Shown here piece after piece: positions 51,000-59,439 of a stretch of 64,000 nt of DNA. The stretch comes from Ectobacillus funiculus. Its GTDB lineage: Bacteria > Bacillota > Bacilli > Bacillales > Bacillaceae_G. Made by a program: the position numbers and the translations under genes. The DNA is taken from NCBI RefSeq assembly GCF_004138295.1, contig NZ_SCFM01000004.1:186001-250000 (forward strand), in the 5' to 3' direction. Under the pieces are notes generated by a model that had not been told where the DNA came from, made no database searches, and was given only the letters and a program-made list of their open reading frames with translations. Position 1 is the first letter of the stretch, and the number at the start of each line of letters is the position of its first letter.

Positions 51000-51596
51000 T
51001 TATTTGGGTAATAGGTAAAAAGCAACCTGGAAAATCTGACTTTCTGCCATATAAAAAGCCCATGCGGCCCAAGCACCTGCCACATGGACTACGCCGTTTG
51101 TATAGTTGCTCACTACAAAGTAACTGTCTTTTGACTTGCTATAGCCAAATACAGCGCCCTTATCAAAAGATACCCATTCATATTCATTGTCTACAATATG
51201 ATTAAGGTTAGATAACCCTTGTTGCGTCCCTGGAATTTTCCCCTTATACTCTCGAACCTTAAGTTCCCCTTTATAAAACTCAGTCCCATTTAGTCCTTTC
51301 CAATCTCTAATTGCATTGAAATAGGCTTTCTGGTCCTTATCCCATTTATTCTCTTCTAATCTAATAATCTCTTCAGTTTTATTGGTTAACCAATCATAAA
51401 TTTCTTTGTTTTTGTTGGTATTATTAGATATTTTAATATAAATATCATCCGGTTCCAACCATGACATTGCACCCTTTGCGCTATATACTTTTTTTGTTAT
51501 TGTATCGTAAACCTTGATATCAATTGAATAATATCTACTGCACCCATACCGGTGAACAGAATAAATGTACATATGTCTGTTTTTGGGTTCAGTCAA
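51000..51596 (-). pseudogene. Unknown protein, probably truncated at the 5' end
   Basis: The open frame extends upstream to about 51696 without any ATG or GTG and begins directly after two stops, reading IGDDYGKPSLNNFFGLIEPK then RNLGNLFGLTEPKNRH, with FFGLIEPK and LFGLTEPK forming a short tandem repeat. The listed start is TTG without a ribosome site. The C-terminus (VAGAWAAWAFYMAESQIFQV) recurs as a stump at 47230. No family recognised. The missing N-terminus suggests a decayed gene. Confidence 0.55.
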
Positions 51597-51699
51597 TCCA
51601 AATAAATTACCTAAATTTCTTTTTTTAGGCTCAATTAATCCGAAGAAATTGTTTAAAGAAGGCTTTCCATAATCGTCACCGATTTTTAAACCTAACGTG

Positions 51700-51992
51700 G
51701 TTTATTACTCTGTTCTTGCTTAACTATATAAGTTGAATTTAATTCTTACACCTTCTTATTCAGTGACTAAATCATCATTCAAATTGCCTTTATAAGGCAC
51801 TGTATTCTGTATGAATTTGTGCTGCAATGGGATTGTGAGAAAATATTTAGTTCAACTTATATAGATTTTATCCCTATTCATTTTATCAAGCCTTCAATTT
51901 TCTAAATGTTCTGTATTTTATGCTAGAATGAAATAAGACTCCCCCTCAGCAAGAAATTCGTACAGGCCAAAAACTAAAACGTAGGTGATATT
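51700..51992. other. A/T-rich spacer
   Basis: No ORF or RNA; presumably contains the promoter of the downstream hydroxyacid dehydrogenase gene. Confidence 0.35.
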
Positions 51993-52955
51993 GTGAAAAA
52001 AAGAAAGCTTGTAATTACCCAAACTGTTAGTCAGGCTCATTATCAAAGCATTCAAGAAATTATACCCGATTGGGATATTATTACGGGCAAAGACAGCTCT
52101 ATTTGGGAGAACCATATACTGGATGCTGAAATTATTGCTGGTTGGAGAAAAAGTATGGCACAGCAATGCCTTTTGGAGGAATCAAAGCTACGCTGGGTGC
52201 AAAGCTGGAGTGCTGGTGTGAACAGCTTACCCCTAGAGGAACTGGCAGTAAGGGCGATTGTATTAACAAGTGCCAATGGTGTGCACGCGTATCCCATCTC
52301 GGAAACCATTTTTGCCTTAATGCTAGCATTAACGAGAAAAATTCATACATACGTTCGAAACCAAATGACACACACATGGCATCATTCTAATTTATCACTG
52401 GAAATGCATAAAAAAACGATTGGTATCATTGGTGTCGGCGCCATCGGTAAGGAAACTGCTAAAATCGCCAAAGCCTTTGGCATGAGGGTCATTGGATTGC
52501 GCCATTCTGGCAAACCGGAGGATTATGTTGATGAGATGTACAAATCTGAGCAATTGAATACAATCCTTCCCCAATGTGATTACGTGGTTGTGACCTTACC
52601 GCTTACAAAAGAAACCTATCATCTATTCGGTCCGCAGCAATTTCACCTTATGAAACCTTCCGCATTCCTGATCAACATCGGCCGCGGCGAAGTGATTTCG
52701 GAAAAGCATTTAATCCAAGCACTGCAGGAACAGAAAATTGCTGGTGCTGGGCTAGATGTATTTGAAACAGAACCATTGTCTAAAGCAAGCCCATTATGGA
52801 CGTTGGAAAATGTCATCATTACTCCTCATACGGCCGGTTCAACAGAGCATTATGACAAACGTGTAATAGAGGATATTTTCATTCCAAATTTACGTGACTA
52901 CGTCAAGGGAGCAATACCTAGGATTAACTTGGTTGACTATGTAAAGGGGTATTAA
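51993..52955 (+). CDS. D-2-hydroxyacid dehydrogenase family protein
   Basis: 320 residues with a GTG start after GTAGGTGAT. NAD-binding GVGAIGKETAKIAKAFG, the TLPLTKETYHLF block, NIGRGEVISE (catalytic Arg region in the preceding fold), GLDVFETEPL (Glu) and ITPHTAGST (catalytic His) are all present. It reduces 2-ketoacids to D-2-hydroxyacids or acts on glyoxylate/phosphoglycerate-type substrates. Monocistronic. Confidence 0.92.
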   Translation: MKKRKLVITQTVSQAHYQSIQEIIPDWDIITGKDSSIWENHILDAEIIAGWRKSMAQQCLLEESKLRWVQSWSAGVNSLPLEELAVRAIVLTSANGVHAYPISETIFALMLALTRKIHTYVRNQMTHTWHHSNLSLEMHKKTIGIIGVGAIGKETAKIAKAFGMRVIGLRHSGKPEDYVDEMYKSEQLNTILPQCDYVVVTLPLTKETYHLFGPQQFHLMKPSAFLINIGRGEVISEKHLIQALQEQKIAGAGLDVFETEPLSKASPLWTLENVIITPHTAGSTEHYDKRVIEDIFIPNLRDYVKGAIPRINLVDYVKGY

Positions 52956-52974
52956 TATTTCTGTTATGAACTGC

Positions 52975-53080
52975 ACCCACGCCGTAAGGGCACACTAAGA
53001 GCCTTTCTAAACGGGGCTGATGACTCCTACTAGAGATGTGACCTGAAATGGACTTTCCTAGTAGGAATCCATTTTTTTAT
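52975..53080 (+). ncRNA. Probable (partly decayed) fluoride riboswitch with terminator
   Basis: GGGCTGATGACTCCTAC matches the conserved 3' part of the crcB fluoride aptamer. It is followed by a terminator, TGGACTTTCC-TAGTA-GGAATCCA plus seven T, whose arm CTAGTAGGA is complementary to TCCTACTAG of the aptamer: a clear switch. The 5' arm (expected GATGG-GTTC) is not recognisable, so the aptamer may be eroded. Downstream is a ClC-channel remnant, a usual target of this riboswitch. Confidence 0.6.
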
Positions 53081-53089
53081 CGAAAACGA

Positions 53090-53413
53090 GCAACATTAAG
53101 TAAAAAAGGAGAGCGAACATTAAAAGAAATCAAACAACATATTTCTGCAGGCTTTTCCAATAAAACGTACCACACCTTGTTATTTTATCGGCGTATTTTG
53201 CGGAGCAACGAATACACCGATTGCATGTTTTATTATGGAAATTGAGCTCTTTGGTTCGGAAGCAAGTGTAATTTATTCATTGCCTGTATTGTTAGTTACT
53301 TATTCTCAGGACATACAGGGATTTATACATCTCAACAAATTGAGGCTTCCAAAAATAGCTGGATTGAAATTCCCAAACAGGCAACGTTAGCTTCGGTGAA
53401 AAAAAGTAAATGA
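53090..53413 (+). pseudogene. Remnant of a ClC-type (fluoride/chloride) channel gene
   Basis: Two frames: one reads IGVFCGATNTPIACFIMEIE then LFGSEASVIYSLP, the next continues IACIVSYLFSGHTGIYTSQQ then IEASKNSWIEIPKQATLASV and ends KKSK. The TNTP-A-IM-IELFG block and SYLFSGHTGIY are conserved helices of ClC channels. Most of the gene and its N-terminus are missing and a frameshift separates the parts. Confidence 0.75.
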
Positions 53414-53622
53414 AGTAATTTACAAGAGAGATGGAGGGAAAAAATTTGATAAAAATCTCTCCCTTATCTTTTTTTATCACCCTTTACAGAAAAAAGCCTA
53501 GCTGTATAATCCTCCCAACAGCTTATGGTTATTTATCCTAACAAGAAGTATCTCTGTTTGCAAGCTTTACTCCTCTTTTCTTAAGCCTGTATCAACGTAC
53601 TTATCTCCCATGATCAAAGAAA

Positions 53623-53636
53623 AGAAAACGGTTTCA
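53623..53636. promoter_or_regulatory. cre-like site upstream of proH
   Basis: AGAAAACGGTTTCA matches the cre consensus at 13 of 14 positions (first T replaced by A). It lies ~280 bp upstream of the proC-type gene, far for direct repression. Confidence 0.35.
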
Positions 53637-53776
53637 AAATAAATCGAATTAAAAATATTCAGACAATTATGTCATACCCATCTCATAAAATATCACGATA
53701 TTTTTGACATATAAACAGCTAGTGCTGCACCAATCAATATCATTACATTTATATAATCCGTTATCCCCTCCCTCCC

Positions 53777-53805
53777 TTGACAACAAATGTGAGAATGTTA
53801 AGATA
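53777..53805 (+). promoter_or_regulatory. Candidate SigA promoter of proHJ
   Basis: TTGACA, a 16-nt spacer, then TAAGAT, about 110 nt before the proH start. No T-box leader is visible, in contrast to biosynthetic proBA/proI leaders. Confidence 0.5.
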
Positions 53806-53916
53806 AATTACAGCGCAGATGCAATTAGAAAAAAATGGAAAATTAACCTTTCTTTGATTTTTCTAAGCATAATTGTTCTCTTCAAAACATACGAATCACA
53901 AAACAGGAGTGATGAG

Positions 53917-54759
53917 ATGGCCAAGAATCCAACGATTGCTTTTTTAGGAGCTGGTTCCATGGCAGAAGCGATGATTGCTGGTATCGTTGCCACAGAACAA
54001 ACTCCTCCCAATCATATCATTGTAACGAACCGAAGCAATACAGAACGATTAGTGGAACTTCACAACAAATACGGAATACAAGGTATAAAACAAGAGCACC
54101 TATCATTTGATAAGATAGATGTGCTTATTTTGGCAATGAAGCCAAAACACGCGCAAACAGTCCTGCAATCCCTCAAGCACCACATACGGCCTAATCAGTT
54201 GATCCTATCTGTATTAGCAGGAATTTCCACAGCTTACATCGAGAACTATCTTCATGAAGATCAACAAGTTATTCGCGTAATGCCCAATACCTCTGCGATG
54301 ATCCAAGAATCGGCCACCGCTATCTCGGCAGGAATATATACGACTGCAAACAATGTCGCGTATGCGCAAACATTATTGCAATGTTTAGGTGAAGTATACA
54401 TCATTGATGAAAATCATATGGATATTTTTACAGGCATTGCTGGAAGCGGCCCTGCTTATTTTTATTATTTGATGGAGCATATTGAAGCAGTCGGAAAGGA
54501 AGCCGGATTAGACAGCGAAGTGGTGCGTAACATCGGAGCACAAACAATTCTCGGTGCTGCTAAAATGATCATGCAGCAAAACGACACACCCGCTGAGCTC
54601 AGGGAAAAAGTTACATCTCCGAATGGTACGACTGCTGCTGGATTAGCAGCCCTCAAAAAACACGGAGGCGGAAGAGCGATTGCTCAAGCTGTCAAAGGTG
54701 CTGCAAAGCGGTCACAAGAAATTAGTGCACAGCTTAGGAAAGAAACAAAGACTGTATAA
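53917..54759 (+). CDS. proH: Pyrroline-5-carboxylate reductase (ProH/ProC)
   Basis: 280 residues; the start follows AGGAGTGATGAG, and the 71-residue open extension upstream has no ribosome site. The Rossmann motif is FLGAGSMAEAMIAG, then LAMKPKHAQTVL, VIRVMPNTSA, and the C-terminal dimer region AGSGPAYFYYLMEH with TSPNGTTAAGL. It catalyses the last step of proline synthesis with NAD(P)H. It is followed 19 bp later by a glutamate 5-kinase gene, the order of the osmotically controlled proHJ operon of B. subtilis, so I use that name; proC would be equally valid. Confidence 0.9.
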   Translation: MAKNPTIAFLGAGSMAEAMIAGIVATEQTPPNHIIVTNRSNTERLVELHNKYGIQGIKQEHLSFDKIDVLILAMKPKHAQTVLQSLKHHIRPNQLILSVLAGISTAYIENYLHEDQQVIRVMPNTSAMIQESATAISAGIYTTANNVAYAQTLLQCLGEVYIIDENHMDIFTGIAGSGPAYFYYLMEHIEAVGKEAGLDSEVVRNIGAQTILGAAKMIMQQNDTPAELREKVTSPNGTTAAGLAALKKHGGGRAIAQAVKGAAKRSQEISAQLRKETKTV

Positions 54760-54778
54760 AAACGATAGGAGTGATTAC

Positions 54779-55912
54779 ATGATATCCGACACGACGAATA
54801 AGCGAGTGGTTGTGAAAATTGGCAGCACCTCGCTCACGAGCCAACACGGTCAAATTAGTCGTAGGAAGCTAGAAAAATTAGTAGATGAAGTGGTACGTTT
54901 AAAAGATAATGGACATGAAGTTCTCCTCGTTTCATCAGGTGCAGTTGCAGCTGGCTATCGAAAGCTCGGGTTCCTGCAACGTCCAACTGCTCTGATAGAA
55001 AAACAAGCTGCTGCCTCTATTGGACAGGGGCTTTTAATGGAGGCTTATTCAGAGCTTTTCTTATCCCATGGCTATGTTGCCTCCCAAATCCTAATAACTA
55101 GAGATGATTTTTCTGCCGAAGATCGTTACAACAATGTCCGAAATACGATTAACATTTTGCTAGAGCGCGGGATTGTTCCCATTATCAATGAAAATGATAC
55201 TGTAGCCATAAATCAGCTAAAATTTGGCGATAATGATACCTTGTCCGCAAAAGTCGCTGGGCTTGTGGATGCTGATATGTTAATTATTTTATCAGACATC
55301 GATGGCCTATATGATGCTGATCCAAGAAAGCATCCACACGCAAAGCGATTCGAAAGGATCTATAACATCACCCCAGACATAGAACAGGCTGCTGGTGCAG
55401 CGGGGAGTGCTATCGGAACCGGCGGAATGAAATCAAAAATCGATGCTTTTAAAATTGCAATAGCATCCGGCATTCCCTCCTTCCTGGGAAAAGCAAGCAC
55501 TCCGGATATTTTATATGATGCAGTTTACCAAAAAGCAATAGGAACCTACTTTGAAGTAACGACCAGTGCTATGAATCTAAACTTGAAAAAGCAATGGATT
55601 GCCTTTAATTCTGGCCCGCGTGGGGAAGTGATTGTGGATATGAGGGCTAAAAATGCTATTATGAAAAAGAAAGGAAGCCTCTTTCTTCCGCATATCCAGA
55701 AGGTAAAAGGCCGTTTCAATCACGGTGAAGTTGTTAAGATTACAGATAGCAATGATGAAACAATTGGTCTTGGTGTCGTAAATTATTCTTCGGAGAAATT
55801 ACTGGAGTTACAAAATCTTCCGCAAGCGAAACTGGCAGCGCATCAAAAGCCGATCGTGGATAGTGAGCAGCTTGTATGTCAGTTGCATATTTCCGTTCCA
55901 ATTAATTTATAA
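54779..55912 (+). CDS. proJ: Glutamate 5-kinase (ProJ/ProB)
   Basis: 377 residues; start at ATG after AGGAGTG. The amino-acid kinase domain (VVVKIGSTSLT, LVSSGAVAAGY, PIINENDTVAI, FGDNDTLSAKVA, GTGGMKSKIDA) is complete, with a C-terminal PUA domain from about residue 280 (GSLFLPHIQKVKGRFNHGEV). It phosphorylates glutamate, the committed step of proline synthesis. No proA (glutamyl-phosphate reductase) is adjacent, as in proHJ of B. subtilis, where the enzyme is shared. Confidence 0.9.
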   Translation: MISDTTNKRVVVKIGSTSLTSQHGQISRRKLEKLVDEVVRLKDNGHEVLLVSSGAVAAGYRKLGFLQRPTALIEKQAAASIGQGLLMEAYSELFLSHGYVASQILITRDDFSAEDRYNNVRNTINILLERGIVPIINENDTVAINQLKFGDNDTLSAKVAGLVDADMLIILSDIDGLYDADPRKHPHAKRFERIYNITPDIEQAAGAAGSAIGTGGMKSKIDAFKIAIASGIPSFLGKASTPDILYDAVYQKAIGTYFEVTTSAMNLNLKKQWIAFNSGPRGEVIVDMRAKNAIMKKKGSLFLPHIQKVKGRFNHGEVVKITDSNDETIGLGVVNYSSEKLLELQNLPQAKLAAHQKPIVDSEQLVCQLHISVPINL

Positions 55913-56056
55913 GAGCTCTATTTGTCAAAAAAATAGGCGATTTCATCATTTGCCCACGAAATGTAACAAGATACAGCAGCGGGGAATATAGTGAAATAAC
56001 CCATAGGAAATACTGTAGTTGAACCTCCTTCCTTAATCTCAAGGAGGGAAATATGT

Positions 56057-56227
56057 ATGAGTAATGTTGGAACAGAGTGTGGAATTGGTTATGGACATGG
56101 ACATGGATTTGGTCATGGATTTGCATTAATCATTGTTCTCTTTATCCTACTTATCATTATCGGTGCAGTTTGTTTTTGTGGCGGCCACGGCGGTTACGGT
56201 GGCTATGGCGGCTACGGCTTCTGCTAA
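56057..56227 (+). CDS. YjcZ-family small sporulation protein (56 aa)
   Basis: Too short for many gene callers. AAGGAGGG lies 8 nt before the second ATG (the first, at 56053, opens a 3-codon frame). MSNVGTECGIGYGHGHGFGH is followed by FALIIVLFILLIIIGAVCF, the single membrane helix, and a Gly/Tyr tail GYGGYGGYGFC. This is the YjcZ/YuaB-type sporulation-protein signature. Spore localisation is inferred from the family. Confidence 0.85.
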   Translation: MSNVGTECGIGYGHGHGFGHGFALIIVLFILLIIIGAVCFCGGHGGYGGYGGYGFC

Positions 56228-56236
56228 AAACTATGC

Positions 56237-56269
56237 AAAAACCTCGCATCATTCTTTTGCGAGGTTTTT
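56237..56269 (+). terminator. Terminator of yjcZ-like gene
   Basis: AAAACCTCGC and GCGAGGTTTT form a 10-bp stem with a 12-nt loop and a following T run. Confidence 0.9.
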
Positions 56270-56278
56270 CACATTGTT

Positions 56279-56314
56279 GAAAAATTCGATTGTCAACTGA
56301 CGATCGAATTTTTC
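56279..56314. repeat. 12-bp hairpin next to the terminator
   Basis: GAAAAATTCGAT and ATCGAATTTTTC flank a 12-nt loop, 10 nt after the yjcZ terminator; possibly a second terminator or one for the opposite strand. Confidence 0.5.
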
Positions 56315-56385
56315 TTTGGATGTTACAGATGGATTCTAATTTATTTCGTATTCCATTGACTTTACTGGTTTTCTGACTATGTTGA

Positions 56386-56463
56386 TACCGGTGGTCGGGG
56401 TCGAACCGACACTCCAGAGGAACACGATTTTGAGTCGTAACTCTCTACCTACCCCACACCGAC
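56386..56463 (-). pseudogene. tRNA-Leu(CAA) pseudogene
   Basis: The first 53 bp (56386-56438: T arm, variable arm and anticodon 3' half) are identical to the intact tRNA-Leu at 58518-58597. The rest (D arm and acceptor 5' strand) is badly altered, though CACACCG is still recognisable. It cannot fold as a functional tRNA. Confidence 0.8.
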
Positions 56464-56547
56464 TATTGGCAAATCAACATTTGTTCAATTTTCCTAAAAA
56501 ACGACGCGTAAGATTATGGATAATTATGCACCTGCCCCCTGTTTTTG

Positions 56548-56697
56548 TCAACAATGTTTGTTGAATTTTGCTTGACCTAACTTTTTATATTGCTTAATAA
56601 GTTTTGCTTCCAACTGTCTTGCATCACCCTCAACCTCAAATTCTTTAACAAACTTATATTTTAACTTACCATCCTTCATAAGCTGTTGATGCTTCAA
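56548..56697 (-). CDS. Small protein or remnant with GIY-YIG-like tail (49 aa)
   Basis: TTG start behind a strong GGGAGGGAG. LKHQQLMKDGKLKYKFVKEF then EVEGDARQLEAKLIKQYKKL ending AKFNKHC. The Glu-containing helix plus YK-LG-A-FN is like the end of GIY-YIG nuclease domains, but the GIY and YIG strands are not present. Could be a stump. Confidence 0.4.
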   Translation of the reverse strand: MKHQQLMKDGKLKYKFVKEFEVEGDARQLEAKLIKQYKKLGQAKFNKHC

Positions 56698-56699
56698 TT

Positions 56700-57121
56700 T
56701 TCTCCCTCCCCACTTTCGTTATGATGGAGTAACCTCTTTTTCATCCATTCCCATTGCATGTATATTCGTGTGCTATGAAGATAACCGCTGCTCGGAGGTA
56801 AACCATACATGTTCCACGCTTGCATGGACAGGATCTCGATTTCTCCTTGGAGATGTTTCAGACTTGCCTGAATCTACTATTCTCTTTAGTATCAATACAT
56901 TCTGAGCGTATTGATTTGTAATTAGCTTAAGTAAAAATTACAGCCTGCACTGTAGAAGCCTGTATAGGCCCCATCTTCAAAAAACTTTTCATAGGCAGAT
57001 CTTATAACTACTATGCGCTGGACTCATCAATACGGACCTGTTATCGGAACGGTATTTTACCAGAAGCAGGAGCTTTTATCAGTCTATCTGTTGGCTGCTG
57101 GAAACAGTAATGGATGTCATT
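56700..57121. other. Gene-free region
   Basis: About 420 bp between the small ORF and the FUSC-type gene. No ORF, RNA or repeat I can support. Confidence 0.35.
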
Positions 57122-58207
57122 TTAACCGTTGTTTTTTGTCAAAGCTAAAGCTGCTTCTTCTAATTCTCTCAATATACGGCTTAAGTCAGTAAGAATTCCC
57201 CCTAAATCTCGCAGTATGGGCAGAGATTCTACATTCCGTATATCTGAGAGGCACCGCGACTGAATAGAACGCGCCCCTTCAATGTTAGTCATAAGCGTAG
57301 ACAAAGATTCTTTCGAAGATTCAATAATTACCTTTCCAAAATAAGCAATACAAGAAGCTGTTGATTCTATAGCAGGCTTCACTCCTTCTATATGTGCATA
57401 CTCATTTTGAAACTCCTTTGCGGAACGTAAGTCGAACAAGCCTCTATATACGTCACGGACTTGTATTGTAACATCTTCTAATTGATTCATTCCTAAGGTA
57501 ATATGCGTTAATCGTATTCTTACCTTCATGAGAAACGGACTATATTTTAGACTTTGCTGCGTTAATTGTACGGTTTGAATACATCGTTCTGTTTCCTTCA
57601 CCAAATCCCTGATGTTATTTCGTTCTGTATGGGTTTTTTCAGTAGTTGCTTTCAATAAGGTTACTGAACTCTTGAGAACGCTTGAAGAGAGTTGACTAAG
57701 TACCAGGATGCTTTGCTCGGCGGCTGGCATCGTATTAGCAGGGAACAAAAATGCATTAATGATAATGGCTATTCCTGATCCGATAATGGTTTCAATGATT
57801 CTTCCTGCTGCATATCCTTGATGTTGGCCAAAAGCAAATACTAATAATGCGCTAACCCCAACCTGTGATATAATCTGTGGGTTTAAATGCATAGCTGTTG
57901 GAATCGTCATTGCAATAAGTACGAGCATAAAGATCGTGCCAACACTGATTTCAAAGGTATGCCAATGACTGATTAATACAGTAACTACCACACCTAAGAT
58001 AATTCCTGTTATTCGATACGAGGCTTTTTTCAAGGAGTCAGCAACAGTTACTTGTAAAGTTAAAATGGCAGCTAGCGGGGCGAAATATGGGTATTGGTTT
58101 TGGGATAATAGTGTGGCAACCCACCAGGATACTGCTGCTGCAAGAGCGGTTTTCGTTACCTGTAAGGTAAAGCCTAATCTAATCAAAATGTCTAAATATT
58201 TTTTCAT
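57122..58207 (-). CDS. Aromatic acid exporter/FUSC-family membrane protein
   Basis: 361 residues. About six membrane helices (18-160) with the ArAE_1-type pattern YPYFAPLAAILTLQVTVADS, YRITGIILGVVVTVLIS, HLNPQIISQVGVSALLVFAF and GRIIETIIGSGIAIIINAFL (separate blocks), followed by a ~200-residue helical cytoplasmic domain. Members export aromatic acids or metabolites under stress. Monocistronic; stop codon close to a featureless spacer. Confidence 0.85.
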   Translation of the reverse strand: MKKYLDILIRLGFTLQVTKTALAAAVSWWVATLLSQNQYPYFAPLAAILTLQVTVADSLKKASYRITGIILGVVVTVLISHWHTFEISVGTIFMLVLIAMTIPTAMHLNPQIISQVGVSALLVFAFGQHQGYAAGRIIETIIGSGIAIIINAFLFPANTMPAAEQSILVLSQLSSSVLKSSVTLLKATTEKTHTERNNIRDLVKETERCIQTVQLTQQSLKYSPFLMKVRIRLTHITLGMNQLEDVTIQVRDVYRGLFDLRSAKEFQNEYAHIEGVKPAIESTASCIAYFGKVIIESSKESLSTLMTNIEGARSIQSRCLSDIRNVESLPILRDLGGILTDLSRILRELEEAALALTKNNG

Positions 58208-58376
58208 GATTATATACCTTCTGCATATTTAATTGTTAACGCTGTTGTAAGTGGTAAAAAGAAATGTTTCAATCCTATATTAAGCATGAATGGCAAGGAA
58301 CCCCTTTATAATACTAGAAGGTCTGCTTATCTTACATCAATATAATCCACCTTTTGAATTTTGTTTATACAAGCAT

Positions 58377-58505
58377 CTACTGCACTTTAGCAGGTGCGCC
58401 AGATTTGACCTTATTCGTTATTAATTTTCAGGGAAATAAAAAAAGCGTCCCTGCCCAAAGCAGGAACGCTAAAAATGTTGAGATGACGAGCACTCTCATT
58501 TTTCT
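58377..58505 (+). repeat. Dispersed repeat family 2, copy 2
   Basis: The second copy, ~130 bp: TCTACTGCACTTTAGCAGG, TTATTAATTTTCAGG, a strong stem AGCGTCCCTGC / GCAGGAACGCT, then TAAAAATGTTGAGATGACGA and CTCTCATTTTTC. The stem is better paired here than in copy 1. Confidence 0.8.
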
Positions 58506-58517
58506 TTCGTAAATAAT

Positions 58518-58597
58518 ACCGGTGGTCGGGGTCGAACCGACACTCCAGAGGAACACGATTTTGAGTCGTGCGCGTCTGCCAATTCCGCCACACCGGC
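58518..58597 (-). tRNA. tRNA-Leu (CAA)
   Basis: Complete class II cloverleaf with acceptor GCCGGTG/CACCGGT (terminal G:U), anticodon loop CTCAAAA, long variable arm, and T loop GTTCGAC. First gene (3'-most) of the minus-strand tRNA cluster. CCA is not encoded. Confidence 0.92.
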
Positions 58598-58602
58598 ATA
58601 AA

Positions 58603-58674
58603 AGCGGAAGACGGGATTCGAACCCGCGACCCCAACCTTGGCAAGGTTGTATTCTACCACTGAACTACTTCCGC
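58603..58674 (-). tRNA. tRNA-Gly (GCC)
   Basis: Acceptor GCGGAAG/CTTCCGC, anticodon GCC in TTGCCAA, T loop GTTCGAATCC. CCA not encoded. Confidence 0.93.
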
Positions 58675-58709
58675 ATGACAAACACTATATCATATACAAT
58701 TATAAATGG

Positions 58710-58790
58710 TGCGGGTGAAGGGACTCGAACCCCCACGCCAAAGGCGCCAGATCCTAAGTCTGGTGCGTCTGCCAATTCCGCCACACCCGC
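58710..58790 (-). tRNA. tRNA-Leu (TAG)
   Basis: Acceptor GCGGGTG/CACCCGC, anticodon TAG in CTTAGGA, long variable arm, T loop GTTCGAGTCC. Confidence 0.93.
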
Positions 58791-58818
58791 AAGCTTCAAA
58801 CATCTTATTCAAATCCGA

Positions 58819-58903
58819 TGGTGGAGGGGGACGGATTCGAACCGCCGAACCCTGAGGGAGCGGATTTACAGTCCGCCGCGTTTAGCCACTTCGCTACCCC
58901 TCC
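58819..58903 (-). tRNA. tRNA-Tyr (GTA)
   Basis: Acceptor GGAGGGG/CCCCTCC, anticodon GTA in CTGTAAA, class II variable arm, encoded CCA (58819-58821). Confidence 0.93.
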
Positions 58904-59151
58904 AGAAAATGTTTAAAAAAATTGAATTCATCAAAACACATAAACTAAATGTATAGATTTTAAATTTATTTCTTTTTCTTTCCAACCATCATTTCGTATG
59001 AACCCTCATTGGCGGAAGAACAATATAACATGTCTTTTTCTTTCATGCAATCCCTTTTTAATAAAGGAAACCTTAGAAAAAACATCACTCTTATCATATG
59101 ATGATTGCTGTGATCCTCATATCTTATAGCTAAAAATCATCATATGTATGG

Positions 59152-59239
59152 CAGAGAAGAAGGGATTCGAACCCTCGCACCGGTTACCCGATCTACTCCC
59201 TTAGCAGGGGAGCCCCTTGAGCCACTTGGGTACTTCTCT
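59152..59239 (-). tRNA. tRNA-Ser (GCT)
   Basis: Acceptor AGAGAAG/CTTCTCT, anticodon GCT in CTGCTAA, long variable arm. No encoded CCA. Confidence 0.92.
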
Positions 59240-59242
59240 ATT

Positions 59243-59317
59243 TGGCTCCGCAAGTAGGATTCGAACCTACGACCTATCGGTTAACAGCCGATTGCTCTAC
59301 CGCTGAGCTATTGCGGA
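59243..59317 (-). tRNA. tRNA-Asn (GTT)
   Basis: Acceptor TCCGCAA/TTGCGGA, anticodon GTT in CTGTTAA, T loop GTTCGAATCC, encoded CCA. Confidence 0.93.
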
Positions 59318-59324
59318 ATACTTA

Positions 59325-59400
59325 TGGTGGAGCCTAGCGGGATCGAACCGCTGACCTCCTGCGTGCAAAGCAGGCGCTCTCCCAGCTGAGCTAAGGCCCC
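59325..59400 (-). tRNA. tRNA-Ala (TGC)
   Basis: Acceptor GGGGCCT/AGGCTCC, anticodon TGC in TTTGCAC, D loop AGCTGGGA, encoded CCA. Confidence 0.93.
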
Positions 59401-59439
59401 AAATGAGTGAAACACCGTGAACCTTTCATTGATATGATG

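Noticed and set aside
53704-53916. 71-residue N-terminal extension of ProH
   Set aside because: Contains the candidate promoter, has no ribosome site, and the Rossmann fold starts right after the ATG at 53917.
58522-58956. 144-codon plus-strand frame across tRNA genes
   Set aside because: The frame reads through four tRNA genes on the opposite strand; translated tRNA sequences commonly give such false proteins.
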